The notes beneath the pieces are model-generated. The model was not told the origin of the DNA, did not search any database, and worked only from the letters and a program-made list of their open reading frames with translations. Shown piece after piece: positions 1 to 10,328 of a stretch of DNA of 64,000 nucleotides (position 1 is the first letter of the stretch; every line of letters starts with the position of its first letter). Where the stretch lies: contig NZ_FMVW01000003.1 in the NCBI RefSeq assembly GCF_900102695.1, positions 310,001 to 374,000 of the forward strand, given 5' to 3'. Source of the stretch: Afifella marina DSM 2698. Its GTDB lineage: Bacteria; Pseudomonadota; Alphaproteobacteria; Rhizobiales; Afifellaceae. The position numbers were made by a program, and so were the translations under genes.

Positions 1-239
1 TCCGCCGCGCTCGCGTCTTCGTCGACACGCGGGAAGGCGCGATGAAGGAGGCCGGCGACATCGCACAGCCGCTCGAAAGCGGCGTCTTGACGGCAGACGA
101 TATCACCGCCGATCTCTTCGAGCTCACACGCGGCGAAAAGGCCGGCCGCCGCTTCTACGATCAGATCACGCTGTTCAAATCGGTGGGCACGGCGCTCGAA
201 GATCTCGCCGCGGCGATCCTGGTGTTTTCGCGCGCCTGA
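1..239 (+). CDS. Ornithine cyclodeaminase/mu-crystallin family protein, C-terminal fragment
   Basis: Only the last ~78 codons are in the window; the reading frame is open from base 3 and stops at 237-239. The segment RARVFVDTREGAMKEAGDI followed by an acidic stretch and DQITLFKSVGTALEDLAAA is the typical C-terminal Rossmann end of ornithine cyclodeaminase / alanine dehydrogenase-like enzymes, which use NAD(P)H on amino or imino acids. The KSVGTALED motif is the conserved element near the C terminus. The exact substrate cannot be told because the N-terminal two thirds are missing. It is followed by an intrinsic terminator at 329-358, so it probably belongs to a separate transcript from rimP. 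Confidence 0.75.
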   Translation, partial: RRARVFVDTREGAMKEAGDIAQPLESGVLTADDITADLFELTRGEKAGRRFYDQITLFKSVGTALEDLAAAILVFSRA

Positions 240-328
240 CCCCTCGTCTCGGCGAAGTCTTCTCGGGGCGCTTGAAACGGCGGCGACAAAATCGTATATC
301 GGCGACAACAATTCTCGAATACCGTCGA

Positions 329-358
329 GAGTGGGTCCTCCGGGTCCCGCTCTTTTTT
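329..358 (+). terminator. Intrinsic terminator ahead of rimP
   Basis: A 10-bp stem (329-338 with 343-352; one G-T wobble and one T-T mismatch) closes a 4-nt loop and is followed by six T residues at 353-358. It lies 90 nt after the ornithine cyclodeaminase-like stop and 60 nt before the rimP start. It can end the upstream transcript or act as an attenuator in the rimP-nusA leader. Confidence 0.7.
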
Positions 359-419
359 ATTGCCGCCACTTGGCTCAAGCCGTTGCTGCAAGGCGGGTTT
401 CCGCATCTTCGGGAGGAAG

Positions 420-974
420 ATGACCGACACAGACATGCACACTCCGTCGAGCGAGCGATTGATCCTCGAGACCGGACTGGAAGCACGTATCGCGCATATC
501 GCCGAGCCCGTCGTTGCGGGTCTCGGCTACGAACTCGTGCGCGTCAAAGTGTTGGGCCAGAACGGCATGACCGTACAGATCATGGCCGAGCGCCCGGATG
601 GCACGATGGGCGTCGACGATTGCGAAGCCATCAGCCGCGACCTGTCGCCGGCTCTCGATGTCGACGATCCGGTCGGACGGCCTTACAATCTCGAAGTGTC
701 CTCTCCCGGCATCGATCGCCCGTTGACGCGGGTGAAGGACTTCGAATTGTGGGCCGGCCACGAAGCGAAAATCGAAATGGCGGCCTTACAGAACGGCCGT
801 AAGCGCTTCCGCGGCATCCTGCTCGGTGTGCGCGACGGCACCACGGGCATGCGGGTGACCAGCGAAGGCGGCAGCGAGGATGTGTGGCTTCCGCTTAGCG
901 AGGTCGCCGATGGCAAACTCATCTTGACCGACAAGCTGATCGCGGCGACCCAGGCGGACCGCCAAAGCGACTGA
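420..974 (+). CDS. rimP: Ribosome maturation factor RimP
   Basis: RimP (184 aa) helps assemble the 30S ribosomal subunit. The N-terminal domain carries [29 protein letters not shown], split here by family-typical spacing, then the conserved [10 protein letters not shown] and [12 protein letters not shown] motifs, and a C-terminal SH3-like barrel (about residues 95-175). I chose the ATG at 420, directly after a GGGAGGA purine run; an ATG at 435 is possible, and an upstream TTG at 360 would start inside the terminator tail. It heads the rimP-nusA-ylxR-infB-rbfA-truB cluster, an order common in bacteria. Confidence 0.9.
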   Translation: MTDTDMHTPSSERLILETGLEARIAHIAEPVVAGLGYELVRVKVLGQNGMTVQIMAERPDGTMGVDDCEAISRDLSPALDVDDPVGRPYNLEVSSPGIDRPLTRVKDFELWAGHEAKIEMAALQNGRKRFRGILLGVRDGTTGMRVTSEGGSEDVWLPLSEVADGKLILTDKLIAATQADRQSD

Positions 975-1069
975 ACGACGAACGAGGGTCAGGGATTTCG
1001 GTCCCGATCACTTCAGGCCCGCAAGGGCAAGGGTAACAGGCCCGGTGGGCCGGGAAACGGAGCTGTCCA

Positions 1070-2680
1070 ATGGCAGTGAGTGCAAACAGGCTCGAACTTC
1101 TGCAGATCGCCGACGCGGTGGCGCGGGAGAAGAGCATCGACCGGCAGATCGTCATCTCCGCCATGGAGGACGCGATCCAGAAGGCGGCCAAATCGCGCTA
1201 TGGCGCGGAAACCGATGTGCGCGCCGAGATCGATCCCAAGACCGGCGACATCCGTCTGCAGCGTCTCCTGGAAGTGGTCGAAACGCCTGAGGATTTCGCC
1301 ACGCAGATCGCGCTTGAAGATGCCCGCGGCCGCAACCCCGCAGCGCAGGTCGGCGACTTCATCTCCGAACCGCTGCCGCCGCTCGATTATGGCCGCGTCG
1401 CCGCGCAATCGGCCAAGCAGGTCATCATGCAGAAGGTGCGCGACGCAGAGCGCGACCGGCAGTACGAAGATTACAAGGACCGCATCGGCGAAATCGTCAA
1501 CGGCACGGTCAAGCGCGTCGAATACGGCAATGTCGTCGTCGATCTCGGCCGTGGCGAAGCGATCATCCGCCGCGACGAGCTCATCCCGCGCGAGAACTTC
1601 CGTTACGGCGACCGCGTGCGCGCCTATGTCTACGATGTGCGGCGCGAGCAGCGCGGGCCGCAGATCTTCCTGTCGCGCACGCATCCGCAGTTCATGGCGA
1701 AGCTCTTCACCATGGAAGTGCCGGAAATCTACGACGGCATCATCGAGATCCGCTCGGTGGCACGCGATCCGGGCTCGCGGGCGAAGATCGCCGTCATCTC
1801 CAACGATTCATCCATCGATCCGGTCGGCGCCTGCGTCGGCATGCGCGGTTCACGCGTGCAGGCCGTGGTCGGCGAATTGCAGGGCGAGCGCATCGACATC
1901 ATCCCCTGGTCGCCCGATGCGGCGACCTTCATCGTCAATGCCTTGCAGCCGGCGGAAGTCTCCAAGGTGGTGCTCGACGAAGATGCGGAACGCATCGAGG
2001 TCGTGGTGCCGGAAGATCAGCTGTCGCTCGCCATCGGCCGTCGCGGCCAGAATGTGCGCCTCGCCTCGCAGCTCACCGGCTGGGATATTGACATCCTGAC
2101 GGAAGACGAGGAATCGGAGCGCCGCCAGAAAGAATTCCAGGAGCGTACGGAACTCTTCCAGAACGCGCTCGACGTCGACGAGATGGTGGCACAGCTTCTC
2201 GCCTCGGAAGGTTTTGCCGACGTGGAAGAGATCGCCTTCGTGGAGATCGACGAACTCGCCACCATCGAAGGCTTCGACGAGGACACGGCCGAAGAGCTGC
2301 AGATGCGCGCCCGCGAGTATCTGGAGGCCCTCGAAGCCGAACAGGACGAAGAGCGCAAGAAGCTCGGCGTCGCTGACGAGCTCAAGGAAATCACCGGTGT
2401 GACGACGGCCATGCTCGTCGCCTTCGGTAAGAACGACGTGAAGAGCGTGGAAGATCTCGCCTATTGCGCCGTCGACGATCTCGTCGGCTGGACGGAGCGC
2501 AAGGACGGCGAGACGAAGCGCTTCCCGGGCATCCTCGACGACTTCTCTCTGTCGCGCGAAGAGGCGGAAGAAATGGTCATGGGCGCCAGGCTCTATGCCG
2601 GCATCATCACCGAAGCCGATCTCGCAAAACCCGAAGAGGAGAGCGACGAGGCTGAGGAGGAGGAGACGGCATCAGCGTGA
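1070..2680 (+). CDS. nusA: Transcription termination/antitermination factor NusA
   Basis: NusA (536 aa) binds RNA polymerase and nascent RNA and tunes pausing, termination and antitermination. Order of domains: polymerase-binding N-terminal domain (1-130), S1 (about 139-200, [20 protein letters not shown]), KH1 (about 222-283), KH2 (about 312-345, with [11 protein letters not shown]) and a C-terminal acidic region with two helix-hairpin-helix-like repeats (about 365-510), as usual in alphaproteobacteria. The ATG at 1070 has ACGGAG seven bases upstream. The stop overlaps the next start by 4 nt (GTGA), so NusA and the YlxR-like protein are probably translationally coupled. Confidence 0.97.
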   Translation: MAVSANRLELLQIADAVAREKSIDRQIVISAMEDAIQKAAKSRYGAETDVRAEIDPKTGDIRLQRLLEVVETPEDFATQIALEDARGRNPAAQVGDFISEPLPPLDYGRVAAQSAKQVIMQKVRDAERDRQYEDYKDRIGEIVNGTVKRVEYGNVVVDLGRGEAIIRRDELIPRENFRYGDRVRAYVYDVRREQRGPQIFLSRTHPQFMAKLFTMEVPEIYDGIIEIRSVARDPGSRAKIAVISNDSSIDPVGACVGMRGSRVQAVVGELQGERIDIIPWSPDAATFIVNALQPAEVSKVVLDEDAERIEVVVPEDQLSLAIGRRGQNVRLASQLTGWDIDILTEDEESERRQKEFQERTELFQNALDVDEMVAQLLASEGFADVEEIAFVEIDELATIEGFDEDTAEELQMRAREYLEALEAEQDEERKKLGVADELKEITGVTTAMLVAFGKNDVKSVEDLAYCAVDDLVGWTERKDGETKRFPGILDDFSLSREEAEEMVMGARLYAGIITEADLAKPEEESDEAEEEETASA

Positions 2681-3369
2681 TCGAAGCGGCTCCAGCTCTT
2701 GCAGAAAAGCACTCCGGCCCCAAAATAGGGAGGAGGCGAATGTGTGCCGTCTCCCGCCAGGTGCTGCCGGAGGACAGGCTGATACGCTTCGTCACATCTC
2801 CCGAAGGCGACGTCGTCGCCGATCTCAAAGCACGCCTCCCCGGGCGCGGCATGTGGCTCGAAGGGCGGCGACCCGTCATCGAGGAAGCCCGACGCAAGAA
2901 TGTCTTCGACCGTGCTTTGAAGACCAAAGCGAAGGTCGCCGACGATCTCGGCGATCAGGTCGCTGCGCTGCTGAAGAGCCAGCTTCTCGGCCGTCTCGGA
3001 CTTGCAGCAAGAGCGCGGCAGGTGGTGTGCGGCTTCGCCAAGGTCGAAGCGGCATTGCGATCCGGAGAGGCGATCTGCCTCGTCCATGCCGTCGAGGCGG
3101 CGGCTGACGGACGCAACAAGCTGGCCGGTGCCGTGCGGCAAGGTCTGGCCTCGACCGGCACAGACGAGCCCCTTCTCGTCGCCCATTTGACGACCGCCGA
3201 ATTGGGTTTGGCATTGGGGCGGCCACATGTGATACATGCTGCCGTGCTGGATGGCGCGGCGGGACGAAGTTTTCATGACGCGGCGCTGCGCAATCTCCGC
3301 TTCGACAACGAGATCTGTCAGCAGCCGCCAGACCGCGAACACGATATTGACGTCGCCGACCGGCGATGA
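2677..3369 (+). CDS. ylxR: YlxR/L7Ae-like RNA-binding fusion protein
   Basis: A 230-aa protein starting with GTG inside the nusA stop. The N-terminal part (about 18-95) is a YlxR (DUF448) domain: RRRMCAVSRQ, then LIRFVTSPEG and the ARLPGRGMWL element of the basic binding surface. The C-terminal part (about 100-195) resembles an L7Ae/YlxQ fold with LLGRLGLAARARQVVCGF. In many bacteria ylxR and ylxQ are separate genes between nusA and infB; the fused form is common in alphaproteobacteria. YlxR is a nucleoid- or RNase P-associated regulator in other bacteria; its job here is inferred only. Confidence 0.85.
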   Translation: MIEAAPALAEKHSGPKIGRRRMCAVSRQVLPEDRLIRFVTSPEGDVVADLKARLPGRGMWLEGRRPVIEEARRKNVFDRALKTKAKVADDLGDQVAALLKSQLLGRLGLAARARQVVCGFAKVEAALRSGEAICLVHAVEAAADGRNKLAGAVRQGLASTGTDEPLLVAHLTTAELGLALGRPHVIHAAVLDGAAGRSFHDAALRNLRFDNEICQQPPDREHDIDVADRR

Positions 3370-3381
3370 ATGGGAATAGGC

Positions 3382-6012
3382 ATGAGCGAGACGACAAGCA
3401 AAGGCGACAAAACGCTTCGCGTAGGGGGCCGTAAAACGCTGTCCTTGAGGCGTGACACAGATACGGTGCGCCAAAGCTTCTCCGGCGGACGATCGAAAGC
3501 AGTCGTGGTGGAGAAGAAGCGTCGCCGCCACGGGGGCGGCGATCGTCCCGATGCGCCCGAAACGCCGATCCAAACCACAACGCGCCCGACGCAGGCCGCC
3601 AAGGCTCCGCCGCCACCGCCCACGCCGCCCGTGCGCGAGCAGCAGCAGCGTGGCCGCACCGGCCTCGTGCTGAAATCCTTGACCGAGGACGAGCGTGACG
3701 CCCGCGCCCAGGCGCTGGCCGATGCCCGCGTCCGCGAAGCGGAAGAACGCCGTCAGGCCGAGATCGAGGCTGCACGCCGGGCCGAGGAAGAAAAGCGCCT
3801 CGCCCAGGAGCGCGAAGAAGCCGCACGCCGTCAGGCCGAAGAAGACAAGCGCCGCGCCGCGGAAACGGAAGCGCGCCGTCGCAGCGAAGAGGCCACCGGC
3901 AAGCACGCGGCCACACCGGACGCCGGGGAACAAGCCTCAGCGCCGGCTGCCGCGACGTCTGCGCCTGTCGCAACGGCCAAGGCCGCAAAGGCAGCTCCGG
4001 CTGCCGCCGGCGGAGCCGCGGGCAATGCCGACGAGGCACCCAAGGAAATCCGCGCGGTGCAGAGGCCGAAGCGTCCCGAGGTCGCCAAGCCGGCCAAGAA
4101 GACGACAGGTGGCGGCGATCGCCGCCGTGGCCGCCTCACCGTCACGAACGCCCTTGAAGATGGCGACCGCGAACGTTCGCTCGCTTCGATCCGCCGCAAG
4201 CGCGAGAAGGAGAAGCGTCAGCAATCCGGCTTCTCCCCGTCGAACGAGAAGATTACGCGCGACGTCGTCATCCCGGAGGCGATTTCCGTGCAGGATCTCG
4301 CCAACCGCATGGCCGAACGCGCCGTCGACGTGATCCGGCTTCTGATGAAGTCAGGTACGATGGTGAAGATCACCGACATTCTGGATGCCGACACCGCGCA
4401 AATCGTGGCCGAAGAAATGGGTCACAAAGTGCGCCGCGTGGCCGCGTCCGACGTGGAAGAAGGTTTGTTCGACGAGCCGGATGACACGGAAGATCTGCTG
4501 CCGCGGCCGCCGGTCGTCACCATCATGGGCCATGTCGACCACGGCAAGACCTCGCTTCTCGACGCGATCCGCGAGACCAAGGTCGTCGCCGGCGAGGCGG
4601 GTGGCATCACCCAGCATATCGGCGCCTATCAGGTTGAGAAGAACGGTCAGAAGATCACCTTCATCGACACCCCGGGCCACGCGGCCTTCACTGCAATGCG
4701 TGCCCGCGGCGCCCAGGCGACGGATATCGTCGTTCTTGTCGTGGCGGCCGACGACGGCGTGATGCCGCAGACGGTCGAGGCCATCAATCATGCGCGCGCC
4801 GCTGGCGTGCCGATGATCGTGGCGATCAACAAGATCGATAAGCCCGATGCCGATCCGATGCGCGTGAAGACCGATCTTCTGCAGCATTCGGTGGTGACGG
4901 AATCGATGTCCGGCGACACGCTCGAGGTCGAGGTTTCGGCCACCAAGCGGATGAATCTCGACGGGCTTCTGGAAGCCATCCTGCTGCAGTCGGAGCTTCT
5001 CGACCTCAAGGCCAATCCCAACCGCAGCGCGGAAGGCATCGTCGTCGAGGCGCAGCTCGATCGTGGCCGTGGCCCGGTCGCGACCGTGCTCGTGCAGCGC
5101 GGCACGCTGCATTCCGGCGATATCATCGTGGCCGGTTCTGAATGGGGTCGCGTACGCGCCCTCATCGACGACACCGGAGCCCAGGTGAAAGAGGCCGGGC
5201 CGTCCAGGGCCGTCGAGGTGCTCGGCTTCCAGGGAACGCCTGAAGCCGGCGACCGCGTCGCGGTCGTGGACAGCGAAGGGCGTGCCCGAGAGATCTCTGA
5301 ATATCGTCAGCGCGTGCGCCGCGAGAAGGCGGTCGCCCGTCAGACGGGACAGCGGGGATCGCTGGAGCAGATGATGAACCAGCTGCAGGTGGAAGGCACC
5401 AAGACCTTCCCGCTGGTGATCAAGGGCGACGTGCAGGGCTCGGTCGAAGCCATCATCGGCGCTCTCGACAAGATCTCTACGGACGAAGTCGCCGCAGACA
5501 TCGTGCATTCGGGCGTCGGTGGCATCACCGAATCCGACATCACGCTGGCGGCGGCCTCCAATGCGGCGGTCCTCGGCTTCAACGTGCGTGCCAACAAGCA
5601 GGCACGTGAGGCAGCGGCCCGCGACGGCGTGGAGATCCGCTACTACAACATCATCTACGACCTCACCGACGACGTGAAGGCAGCGATGTCGGGCATGCTC
5701 TCACCGGAGCGGCGCGAAACCTTCATCGGCAATGCAGAGATCCTGGAGGTGTTCAACATCACCAAGGTCGGCAAGGTCGCCGGTTGCCGCGTCACCGAAG
5801 GCAAGGTCGAGCGTGGGGCCGGTGTGCGCCTCATCCGCGACAACGTGGTGGTGCACGAAGGCCGGCTTTCGACGCTCAAGCGCTTTAAGGACGAAGTCCG
5901 CGAAGTGCCGGGCGGGCAGGAATGCGGCATGGCCTTCGAGAAGTACGAGGATATGCGCGTCGGCGACATCATCGAGTGCTACCGCGTCGAAGAAGTGGCT
6001 CGGACGCTTTAA
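3382..6012 (+). CDS. infB: Translation initiation factor IF-2
   Basis: IF-2 (876 aa) is the GTPase that delivers initiator tRNA to the ribosome. The N-terminal third is low-complexity: a basic start ([13 protein letters not shown]), a Pro/Gln stretch, a long charged coiled coil (about 105-185, rich in EARR and EEK), then Ala/Lys-rich linker. The second IF2 N domain is followed by the G domain with GHVDHGKT (about residue 383), DTPGHAAF and NKID. Domains II-IV follow to the end. I prefer the ATG at 3382 ([10 protein letters not shown]), which aligns with rhizobial IF-2 starts, over the ATG at 3370. It sits directly after ylxR. Confidence 0.96.
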   Translation: MSETTSKGDKTLRVGGRKTLSLRRDTDTVRQSFSGGRSKAVVVEKKRRRHGGGDRPDAPETPIQTTTRPTQAAKAPPPPPTPPVREQQQRGRTGLVLKSLTEDERDARAQALADARVREAEERRQAEIEAARRAEEEKRLAQEREEAARRQAEEDKRRAAETEARRRSEEATGKHAATPDAGEQASAPAAATSAPVATAKAAKAAPAAAGGAAGNADEAPKEIRAVQRPKRPEVAKPAKKTTGGGDRRRGRLTVTNALEDGDRERSLASIRRKREKEKRQQSGFSPSNEKITRDVVIPEAISVQDLANRMAERAVDVIRLLMKSGTMVKITDILDADTAQIVAEEMGHKVRRVAASDVEEGLFDEPDDTEDLLPRPPVVTIMGHVDHGKTSLLDAIRETKVVAGEAGGITQHIGAYQVEKNGQKITFIDTPGHAAFTAMRARGAQATDIVVLVVAADDGVMPQTVEAINHARAAGVPMIVAINKIDKPDADPMRVKTDLLQHSVVTESMSGDTLEVEVSATKRMNLDGLLEAILLQSELLDLKANPNRSAEGIVVEAQLDRGRGPVATVLVQRGTLHSGDIIVAGSEWGRVRALIDDTGAQVKEAGPSRAVEVLGFQGTPEAGDRVAVVDSEGRAREISEYRQRVRREKAVARQTGQRGSLEQMMNQLQVEGTKTFPLVIKGDVQGSVEAIIGALDKISTDEVAADIVHSGVGGITESDITLAAASNAAVLGFNVRANKQAREAAARDGVEIRYYNIIYDLTDDVKAAMSGMLSPERRETFIGNAEILEVFNITKVGKVAGCRVTEGKVERGAGVRLIRDNVVVHEGRLSTLKRFKDEVREVPGGQECGMAFEKYEDMRVGDIIECYRVEEVARTL

Positions 6013-6164
6013 GCGTCGGCCCTTCGCCGGGTTCTCCAGAGCTTCGCCTCCGGCATAGCCGGGGGCGTTGACGCTCACGTGGCTCGGCCCCGGTTCCATC
6101 GTTGTCGGGATGCGCGAGCCCCGCTGCCGCCGATCCACTCATCAACGCCGTTGCCTTGAAGACC

Positions 6165-6584
6165 ATGTCCCGTTTCGAAAGTTCTCACTCTGCCGGCCCC
6201 TCGCAGCGTCAGCTGCGCGTGGGCGAGCTCGTCCGCCATGCGCTCGCCGAAGTCCTGCAGCGCGGCGAAAGCAACGACCCGGGGCTCGATGGCGTCATCG
6301 TCACGATCGCCGAAGTCAGAATGTCAGCGGATCTCAAACATGCGACCGCTCTCATTCATCCCCTCGGAATCGAGGATGGAGACGGCGTCGTTGCGGCGCT
6401 CAACCGCAATGCGCGTTTCCTGCGCGGGCGGATCACGCCTGCGCTGCGCCAGATGCGCGCCATGCCGGATCTCAAATTTCGCCTCGACACGCGCTTTGAG
6501 GACGACGCGCGTATCGACGAATTGCTGCGCTCGCCGGAAGTGCAAAAAGATCTCAATGACGACGATGAAGAGGAAGGCCGCTAG
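6165..6584 (+). CDS. rbfA: 30S ribosome-binding factor RbfA
   Basis: RbfA (139 aa) assists late 16S rRNA 5'-end maturation and cold adaptation. The KH-like fold is seen in SQRQLRVGELVRHALAEVL, VTIAEVRMSADLKHATALI and the C-terminal MPDLKFRLDTRFEDDARID. The acidic tail (DDDEEEG) is usual. The start at 6165 gives MSRFESSHS and matches family lengths; upstream TTG starts at 6102 would add an unrelated leader. The 152-nt gap after infB holds short inverted repeats but no T-run, so co-transcription with infB is likely. It is 2 nt from truB. Confidence 0.93.
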   Translation: MSRFESSHSAGPSQRQLRVGELVRHALAEVLQRGESNDPGLDGVIVTIAEVRMSADLKHATALIHPLGIEDGDGVVAALNRNARFLRGRITPALRQMRAMPDLKFRLDTRFEDDARIDELLRSPEVQKDLNDDDEEEGR

Positions 6585-6586
6585 AC

Positions 6587-7489
6587 ATGTCCCGTCGGCG
6601 CAACAAAGGCCGCGACGTTGACGGCTGGCTCGTCCTCGACAAACCCGTCGGCATGACCTCCACGGAGGCCGTCGCCAAAGTGAAACGCGCTTTCGACGCG
6701 AAAAAGGCAGGCCATGCGGGGACCCTTGATCCGCTGGCCTCCGGCTGTCTGCCGATCGCCCTCGGCGAGGCGACGAAAACCGTCGCCTTCGTCATGGATG
6801 GCCGCAAAGTCTACGAATTCACCGTGCGCTGGGGCGAGAAAACGGAAACCGACGATCGCGAAGGACCGGTCGTGGAGCGCTCCGACGTTCGGCCGAGCGA
6901 AGACGACATCCGTGCCCTCATTCCCGATTTCACCGGAACGCTGTCGCAAGTGCCGCCGCGCTATTCGGCGGTGAAGATCGCCGGCGAGCGGGCCTATGAC
7001 CTTGCGCGCGACGGGGAGACGGTCGAGCTCGAGCCGCGCGAGATCGTCGTGCACCGCCTCGATCTCGTTGAATGTCCCGATGCCGATCACGCGATCTTTC
7101 ACGCCGAATGCGGCAAGGGCACCTATGTCAGGGCATTGGCCCGCGACATGGCTGAGGAGCTCGGCACCGTCGCGCATGTCTCCGCCCTTCGCCGGCTCGT
7201 CGTTGGACCTTTCGGTGAAGACGACATGGTGCCCTATGCGGAGCTCGAGGCGAATGCCGAGACGCCGGGCGCCTTGTTGCGCCCCGTCGAGGCGGGGCTC
7301 ACCGATCTTCCCTCGATCCGGATCGACAATCATGCCGCGATGCGGCTCAGAAACGGTCAGGCCGCGTTCCTCCGCGGTGCGGACGCCCCTGTCGGCGGCA
7401 GCGCCTACACGGTTTCGGAAGGCCGCCTCGTCGCGCTCGTCGACATTGCCGGCGGCGAAATGAATCCTCGGCGCGTTTTCAAGCTTTAG
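6587..7489 (+). CDS. truB: tRNA pseudouridine(55) synthase TruB
   Basis: TruB (300 aa) makes pseudouridine 55 in the T loop of tRNAs. The signature [13 protein letters not shown] is present with catalytic Asp48, the same number as in Escherichia coli. Later motifs include [20 protein letters not shown] (tRNA-binding/thumb region) and [15 protein letters not shown]-like C-terminal part follows (about 245-300). The gene begins 2 nt after rbfA, and the pair is probably one translational unit. Confidence 0.96.
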   Translation: MSRRRNKGRDVDGWLVLDKPVGMTSTEAVAKVKRAFDAKKAGHAGTLDPLASGCLPIALGEATKTVAFVMDGRKVYEFTVRWGEKTETDDREGPVVERSDVRPSEDDIRALIPDFTGTLSQVPPRYSAVKIAGERAYDLARDGETVELEPREIVVHRLDLVECPDADHAIFHAECGKGTYVRALARDMAEELGTVAHVSALRRLVVGPFGEDDMVPYAELEANAETPGALLRPVEAGLTDLPSIRIDNHAAMRLRNGQAAFLRGADAPVGGSAYTVSEGRLVALVDIAGGEMNPRRVFKL

Positions 7490-7521
7490 CGCGCCGAAGA
7501 ACGCGCAGAAGCGGCTTAAAG

Positions 7522-7551
7522 CTGGAAAAATGCCGCATTCTCGCTTATATG
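7522..7551 (+). promoter_or_regulatory. rpsO: Possible promoter before rpsO
   Basis: A weak -35-like CTGGAA at 7522-7527 and a -10-like TTATAT at 7545-7550 with 17 bp between them. It would let rpsO be transcribed apart from the truB operon. The match is poor at -35, so this is tentative. Confidence 0.3.
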
Positions 7552-7557
7552 GTCGCT

Positions 7558-7597
7558 GGCGCCGCCTGCCCCTCGGGTCGCTGGGCGGCGTTTCTTA
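7558..7597 (+). promoter_or_regulatory. rpsO: Stem-loop in the rpsO leader
   Basis: A seven-bp GC stem (7560-7566 with 7584-7590, with a possible G-T pair beyond it) with a 17-nt loop, followed by TTTCTT. It lies about 60 nt upstream of the rpsO start. In E. coli, S15 represses its own mRNA through a leader structure; a similar role, or attenuation, is possible here but not shown. Confidence 0.35.
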
Positions 7598-7653
7598 TAA
7601 GGCCTCGGCTGGACGACATCCCGGCTGATGGCATCACCACGAAAGGATACGAG

Positions 7654-7923
7654 ATGTCGATCACACCCGATCGCAAGCAGGAACTGATCAACGAATACGC
7701 CACGAAGTCGGGCGATACCGGCTCGCCGGAAGTGCAGGTCGCGATCCTCTCTGAGCGCATCGCCAACCTGACGGAGCATTTCAAATCGCACGCCAAGGAC
7801 AACCATTCCCGGCGGGGCCTCTTGAAGCTCGTCTCGCAGAGGCGTCGGCTCCTTGATTACCTGAAGCGCAAAGACGCGGAGCGTTATCAGGCGCTCATTT
7901 CCCGTCTCGGGCTGCGCCGCTAG
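7654..7923 (+). CDS. rpsO: 30S ribosomal protein S15
   Basis: S15 (89 aa, the standard length) binds 16S rRNA at the three-way junction and nucleates platform assembly. The conserved helices [40 protein letters not shown] and [11 protein letters not shown] are all present, each within normal spacing. The ATG at 7654 has GAAAGGA seven bases upstream; an upstream in-frame ATG at 7549 would add a 35-residue leader not found in the family. A strong terminator follows at 7936. Confidence 0.97.
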   Translation: MSITPDRKQELINEYATKSGDTGSPEVQVAILSERIANLTEHFKSHAKDNHSRRGLLKLVSQRRRLLDYLKRKDAERYQALISRLGLRR

Positions 7924-7935
7924 GCGCCTAATACA

Positions 7936-7969
7936 GGCAGCGGACGGCAAAGGCCGCCGCTGCCTTTTT
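7936..7969 (+). terminator. Intrinsic terminator after rpsO
   Basis: A 12-bp GC-rich stem with a single A bulge (7936-7948 with 7953-7964), a 4-nt loop and five T residues at 7965-7969. It lies 13 nt after the rpsO stop and should separate rpsO from pnp, perhaps partially, as S15 and PNPase are often co-expressed. Confidence 0.85.
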
Positions 7970-8094
7970 GATGTTCAAGGCTGGAACGGCCATGGCAGGA
8001 TCGCTGGATGGTCTCGCTGCCGGGACCGGAGCGAAGACCTTCCCGCCATCTTGCGCATGGTCCTTCTCGCCTCCATACGAAAGGCAGAACACCC

Positions 8095-10215
8095 ATGTTC
8101 GATCACCAGACAGTTGAAATCGACTGGGCCGGGCGTCCGCTCCGGCTCGAGACGGGCAAGGTCGCCCGTCAGGCGGATGGCGCCGTCGTCGCCACCTACG
8201 GCGAGACCACCGTCCTCGCCACCGTCGTCTCCGAGAAGGAACCGAAGCCGGGCTTCGACTTCTTTCCACTGACGGTCAACTACCAGGAAAAGTACTACGC
8301 GGCAGGCCGCATTCCGGGCGGCTTCTTCAAGCGTGAGGGACGTCCGACCGAAAAAGAGACGCTGACCTCGCGCCTCATCGACCGGCCGATCCGTCCGCTT
8401 TTCGCACCGGGCTACAAGAACGACACCCAGGTGATTGCGACCGTCCTGTCGCACGACCTTGAAAACGATCCCGATATCGTCGCCATGATCGCGGCTTCCG
8501 CGGCCCTCACCCTTTCGGGCGTTCCCTTCATGGGCCCGATCGGCGGTGCGCGCGTCGGCTACATCAACGGCAGCTACGTTCTCAACCCGACCGTGGACGA
8601 GGTGAAGGAATCGCGCCTCGATCTCGTCGTTGCCGGTACCGGCGATGCCGTCCTGATGGTGGAATCGGAGGCCGACGAGCTTCCCGAGGACGTCATGCTC
8701 GGTGCGGTGATGTTCGGTCATAAGGGCTTCCAGCCCGTCATCGACGCCATCATCAAGCTTGCGGAGCGTTCCGCCAAGGCGCCGCGCGCCCATGAGGTCG
8801 AAGACCGCAGCGCCCTTCTCGCCCAGGTCCGCGACATCGTCGCGGACGATCTGAAGTCCGCCTACCTCATCGCCGACAAGGCCGAGCGCAAGGGCGCGGT
8901 CGATGCCGCCAAGGCGAAGGCGGTTGAGGCGCTGACCGACGAGACCAATCCGGAAGCCCCGTCGAAGCAGGTTGTCGGCGACATCTTCAAGAAGCTCGAA
9001 AGCGAGATCGTCCGCGGCCGCATCCTCGACGAAGGTGCGCGCATCGACGGTCGCGACCTGAAGACGGTCCGCCCGATCGTGGCCGAAGTCGGCATCCTGC
9101 CGCGCACGCATGGCTCGGCCCTCTTCACCCGCGGCGAGACGCAGGCCCTCGTGGTCGCGACCCTCGGCACCGGCGAAGACGAGCAGATGATCGACAGCCT
9201 CGAAGGCACCTACAAGGAAGCCTTCATGCTGCACTACAACTTCCCGCCGTTCTCGGTCGGCGAAACGGGCCGTATCGGCTCGCCGGGCCGCCGCGAGATT
9301 GGCCACGGCAAGCTCGCCTGGCGCGCCATCCACCCGATGCTGCCGCCGGTGCACGAGTTCCCGTACACGTTCCGTGTCGTCTCCGAGATCACGGAATCGA
9401 ATGGCTCTTCGTCGATGGCGACCGTCTGCGGCACCTCGCTTGCTCTGATGGATGCCGGTGTGCCCCTGAAGAACCCGGTCGCAGGCATCGCCATGGGCCT
9501 CATCAAGGAAGACGACAAGTTCGCCGTCCTCACGGACATTCTCGGCGACGAGGATCATCTCGGCGACATGGACTTCAAGGTCGCCGGCACGACCAGCGGC
9601 GTCACGTCCTTGCAGATGGACATCAAGATCCAGGGCATCACCGAAGAGATCATGCAGATCGCGCTCGACCAGGCGAAAGACGGCCGCATGCACATCCTCG
9701 GCGAGATGTCGAAGGCGCTGACGCAGGCCCGCCCGGAGCTCGGCGAATATGCGCCGCGCATCGAGACCCTGAAGATCCCGGTCGACAAAATCCGCGAAGT
9801 CATCGGTTCCGGCGGTAAGGTCATCCGCGAGATCGTCGAGAAGACCGGCGCCAAGGTCGACATTTCCGACGACGGAACGGTTAAGGTGGCCTCGCCGAAC
9901 GGGGAATCGATCCGCGCGGCGATCAAGTGGATCCGCTCCATCACCGACGATCCGGAAGTGGGTGCGATCTACCGTGGCACCGTGGTGAAAACCGTCGATT
10001 TCGGCGCCTTCGTCAACTTCTTCGGCTCCAAGGACGGGCTGGTGCACATTTCCCAGCTCAACAACGGCCGCCCCGCCAAGGTGACCGACGTCGTCAAGGA
10101 AGGCGACGAGGTCTATGTGAAGCTCATGGGCTTCGACGAGCGCGGCAAGGTGCGCCTGTCCATGAAGGTCGTGGACCAGGAGACCGGCGAGCCGATCGAG
10201 CCGGAAGCCGCCTGA
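8095..10215 (+). CDS. pnp: Polyribonucleotide nucleotidyltransferase (PNPase)
   Basis: PNPase (706 aa) degrades RNA phosphorolytically from the 3' end and is part of the degradosome. Two RNase PH-like domains (about 12-145 and 320-465) flank a helical domain; a KH domain starts near residue 563 ([15 protein letters not shown]) and an S1 domain near 622 ([18 protein letters not shown]). Length is normal. The ATG at 8095 ([11 protein letters not shown]) matches the family; an upstream in-frame start would lie in the rpsO-pnp gap. Gene order rpsO-pnp is widely conserved. Confidence 0.97.
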   Translation: MFDHQTVEIDWAGRPLRLETGKVARQADGAVVATYGETTVLATVVSEKEPKPGFDFFPLTVNYQEKYYAAGRIPGGFFKREGRPTEKETLTSRLIDRPIRPLFAPGYKNDTQVIATVLSHDLENDPDIVAMIAASAALTLSGVPFMGPIGGARVGYINGSYVLNPTVDEVKESRLDLVVAGTGDAVLMVESEADELPEDVMLGAVMFGHKGFQPVIDAIIKLAERSAKAPRAHEVEDRSALLAQVRDIVADDLKSAYLIADKAERKGAVDAAKAKAVEALTDETNPEAPSKQVVGDIFKKLESEIVRGRILDEGARIDGRDLKTVRPIVAEVGILPRTHGSALFTRGETQALVVATLGTGEDEQMIDSLEGTYKEAFMLHYNFPPFSVGETGRIGSPGRREIGHGKLAWRAIHPMLPPVHEFPYTFRVVSEITESNGSSSMATVCGTSLALMDAGVPLKNPVAGIAMGLIKEDDKFAVLTDILGDEDHLGDMDFKVAGTTSGVTSLQMDIKIQGITEEIMQIALDQAKDGRMHILGEMSKALTQARPELGEYAPRIETLKIPVDKIREVIGSGGKVIREIVEKTGAKVDISDDGTVKVASPNGESIRAAIKWIRSITDDPEVGAIYRGTVVKTVDFGAFVNFFGSKDGLVHISQLNNGRPAKVTDVVKEGDEVYVKLMGFDERGKVRLSMKVVDQETGEPIEPEAA

Positions 10216-10240
10216 GCGGCCTTGCAGACAGAAACACGAA

Positions 10241-10267
10241 AGGGCGCCCGCGAGGCGCCCTTTTTTT
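10241..10267 (+). terminator. Intrinsic terminator after pnp
   Basis: A perfect 7-bp stem GGGCGCC/GGCGCCC (10242-10248 with 10254-10260), 5-nt loop, then seven T residues at 10261-10267. It ends the pnp transcript ahead of the convergent GGDEF/EAL gene. Confidence 0.92.
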
Positions 10268-10328
10268 GGATATTATGCCTCCCGCGGAGGTGCTTTTCGG
10301 GCCGTCGTTGCGGAGAGTTCGAAAATCC

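Noticed and set aside
2593-3933. 446-codon frame antisense to ylxR and infB
   Set aside because: Shadow of two conserved genes; no domain.
7975-10047. 690-codon open frame antisense to pnp
   Set aside because: Mirror frame of a highly conserved gene in GC-rich DNA; composition is His/Asp/Arg-rich with no domain.
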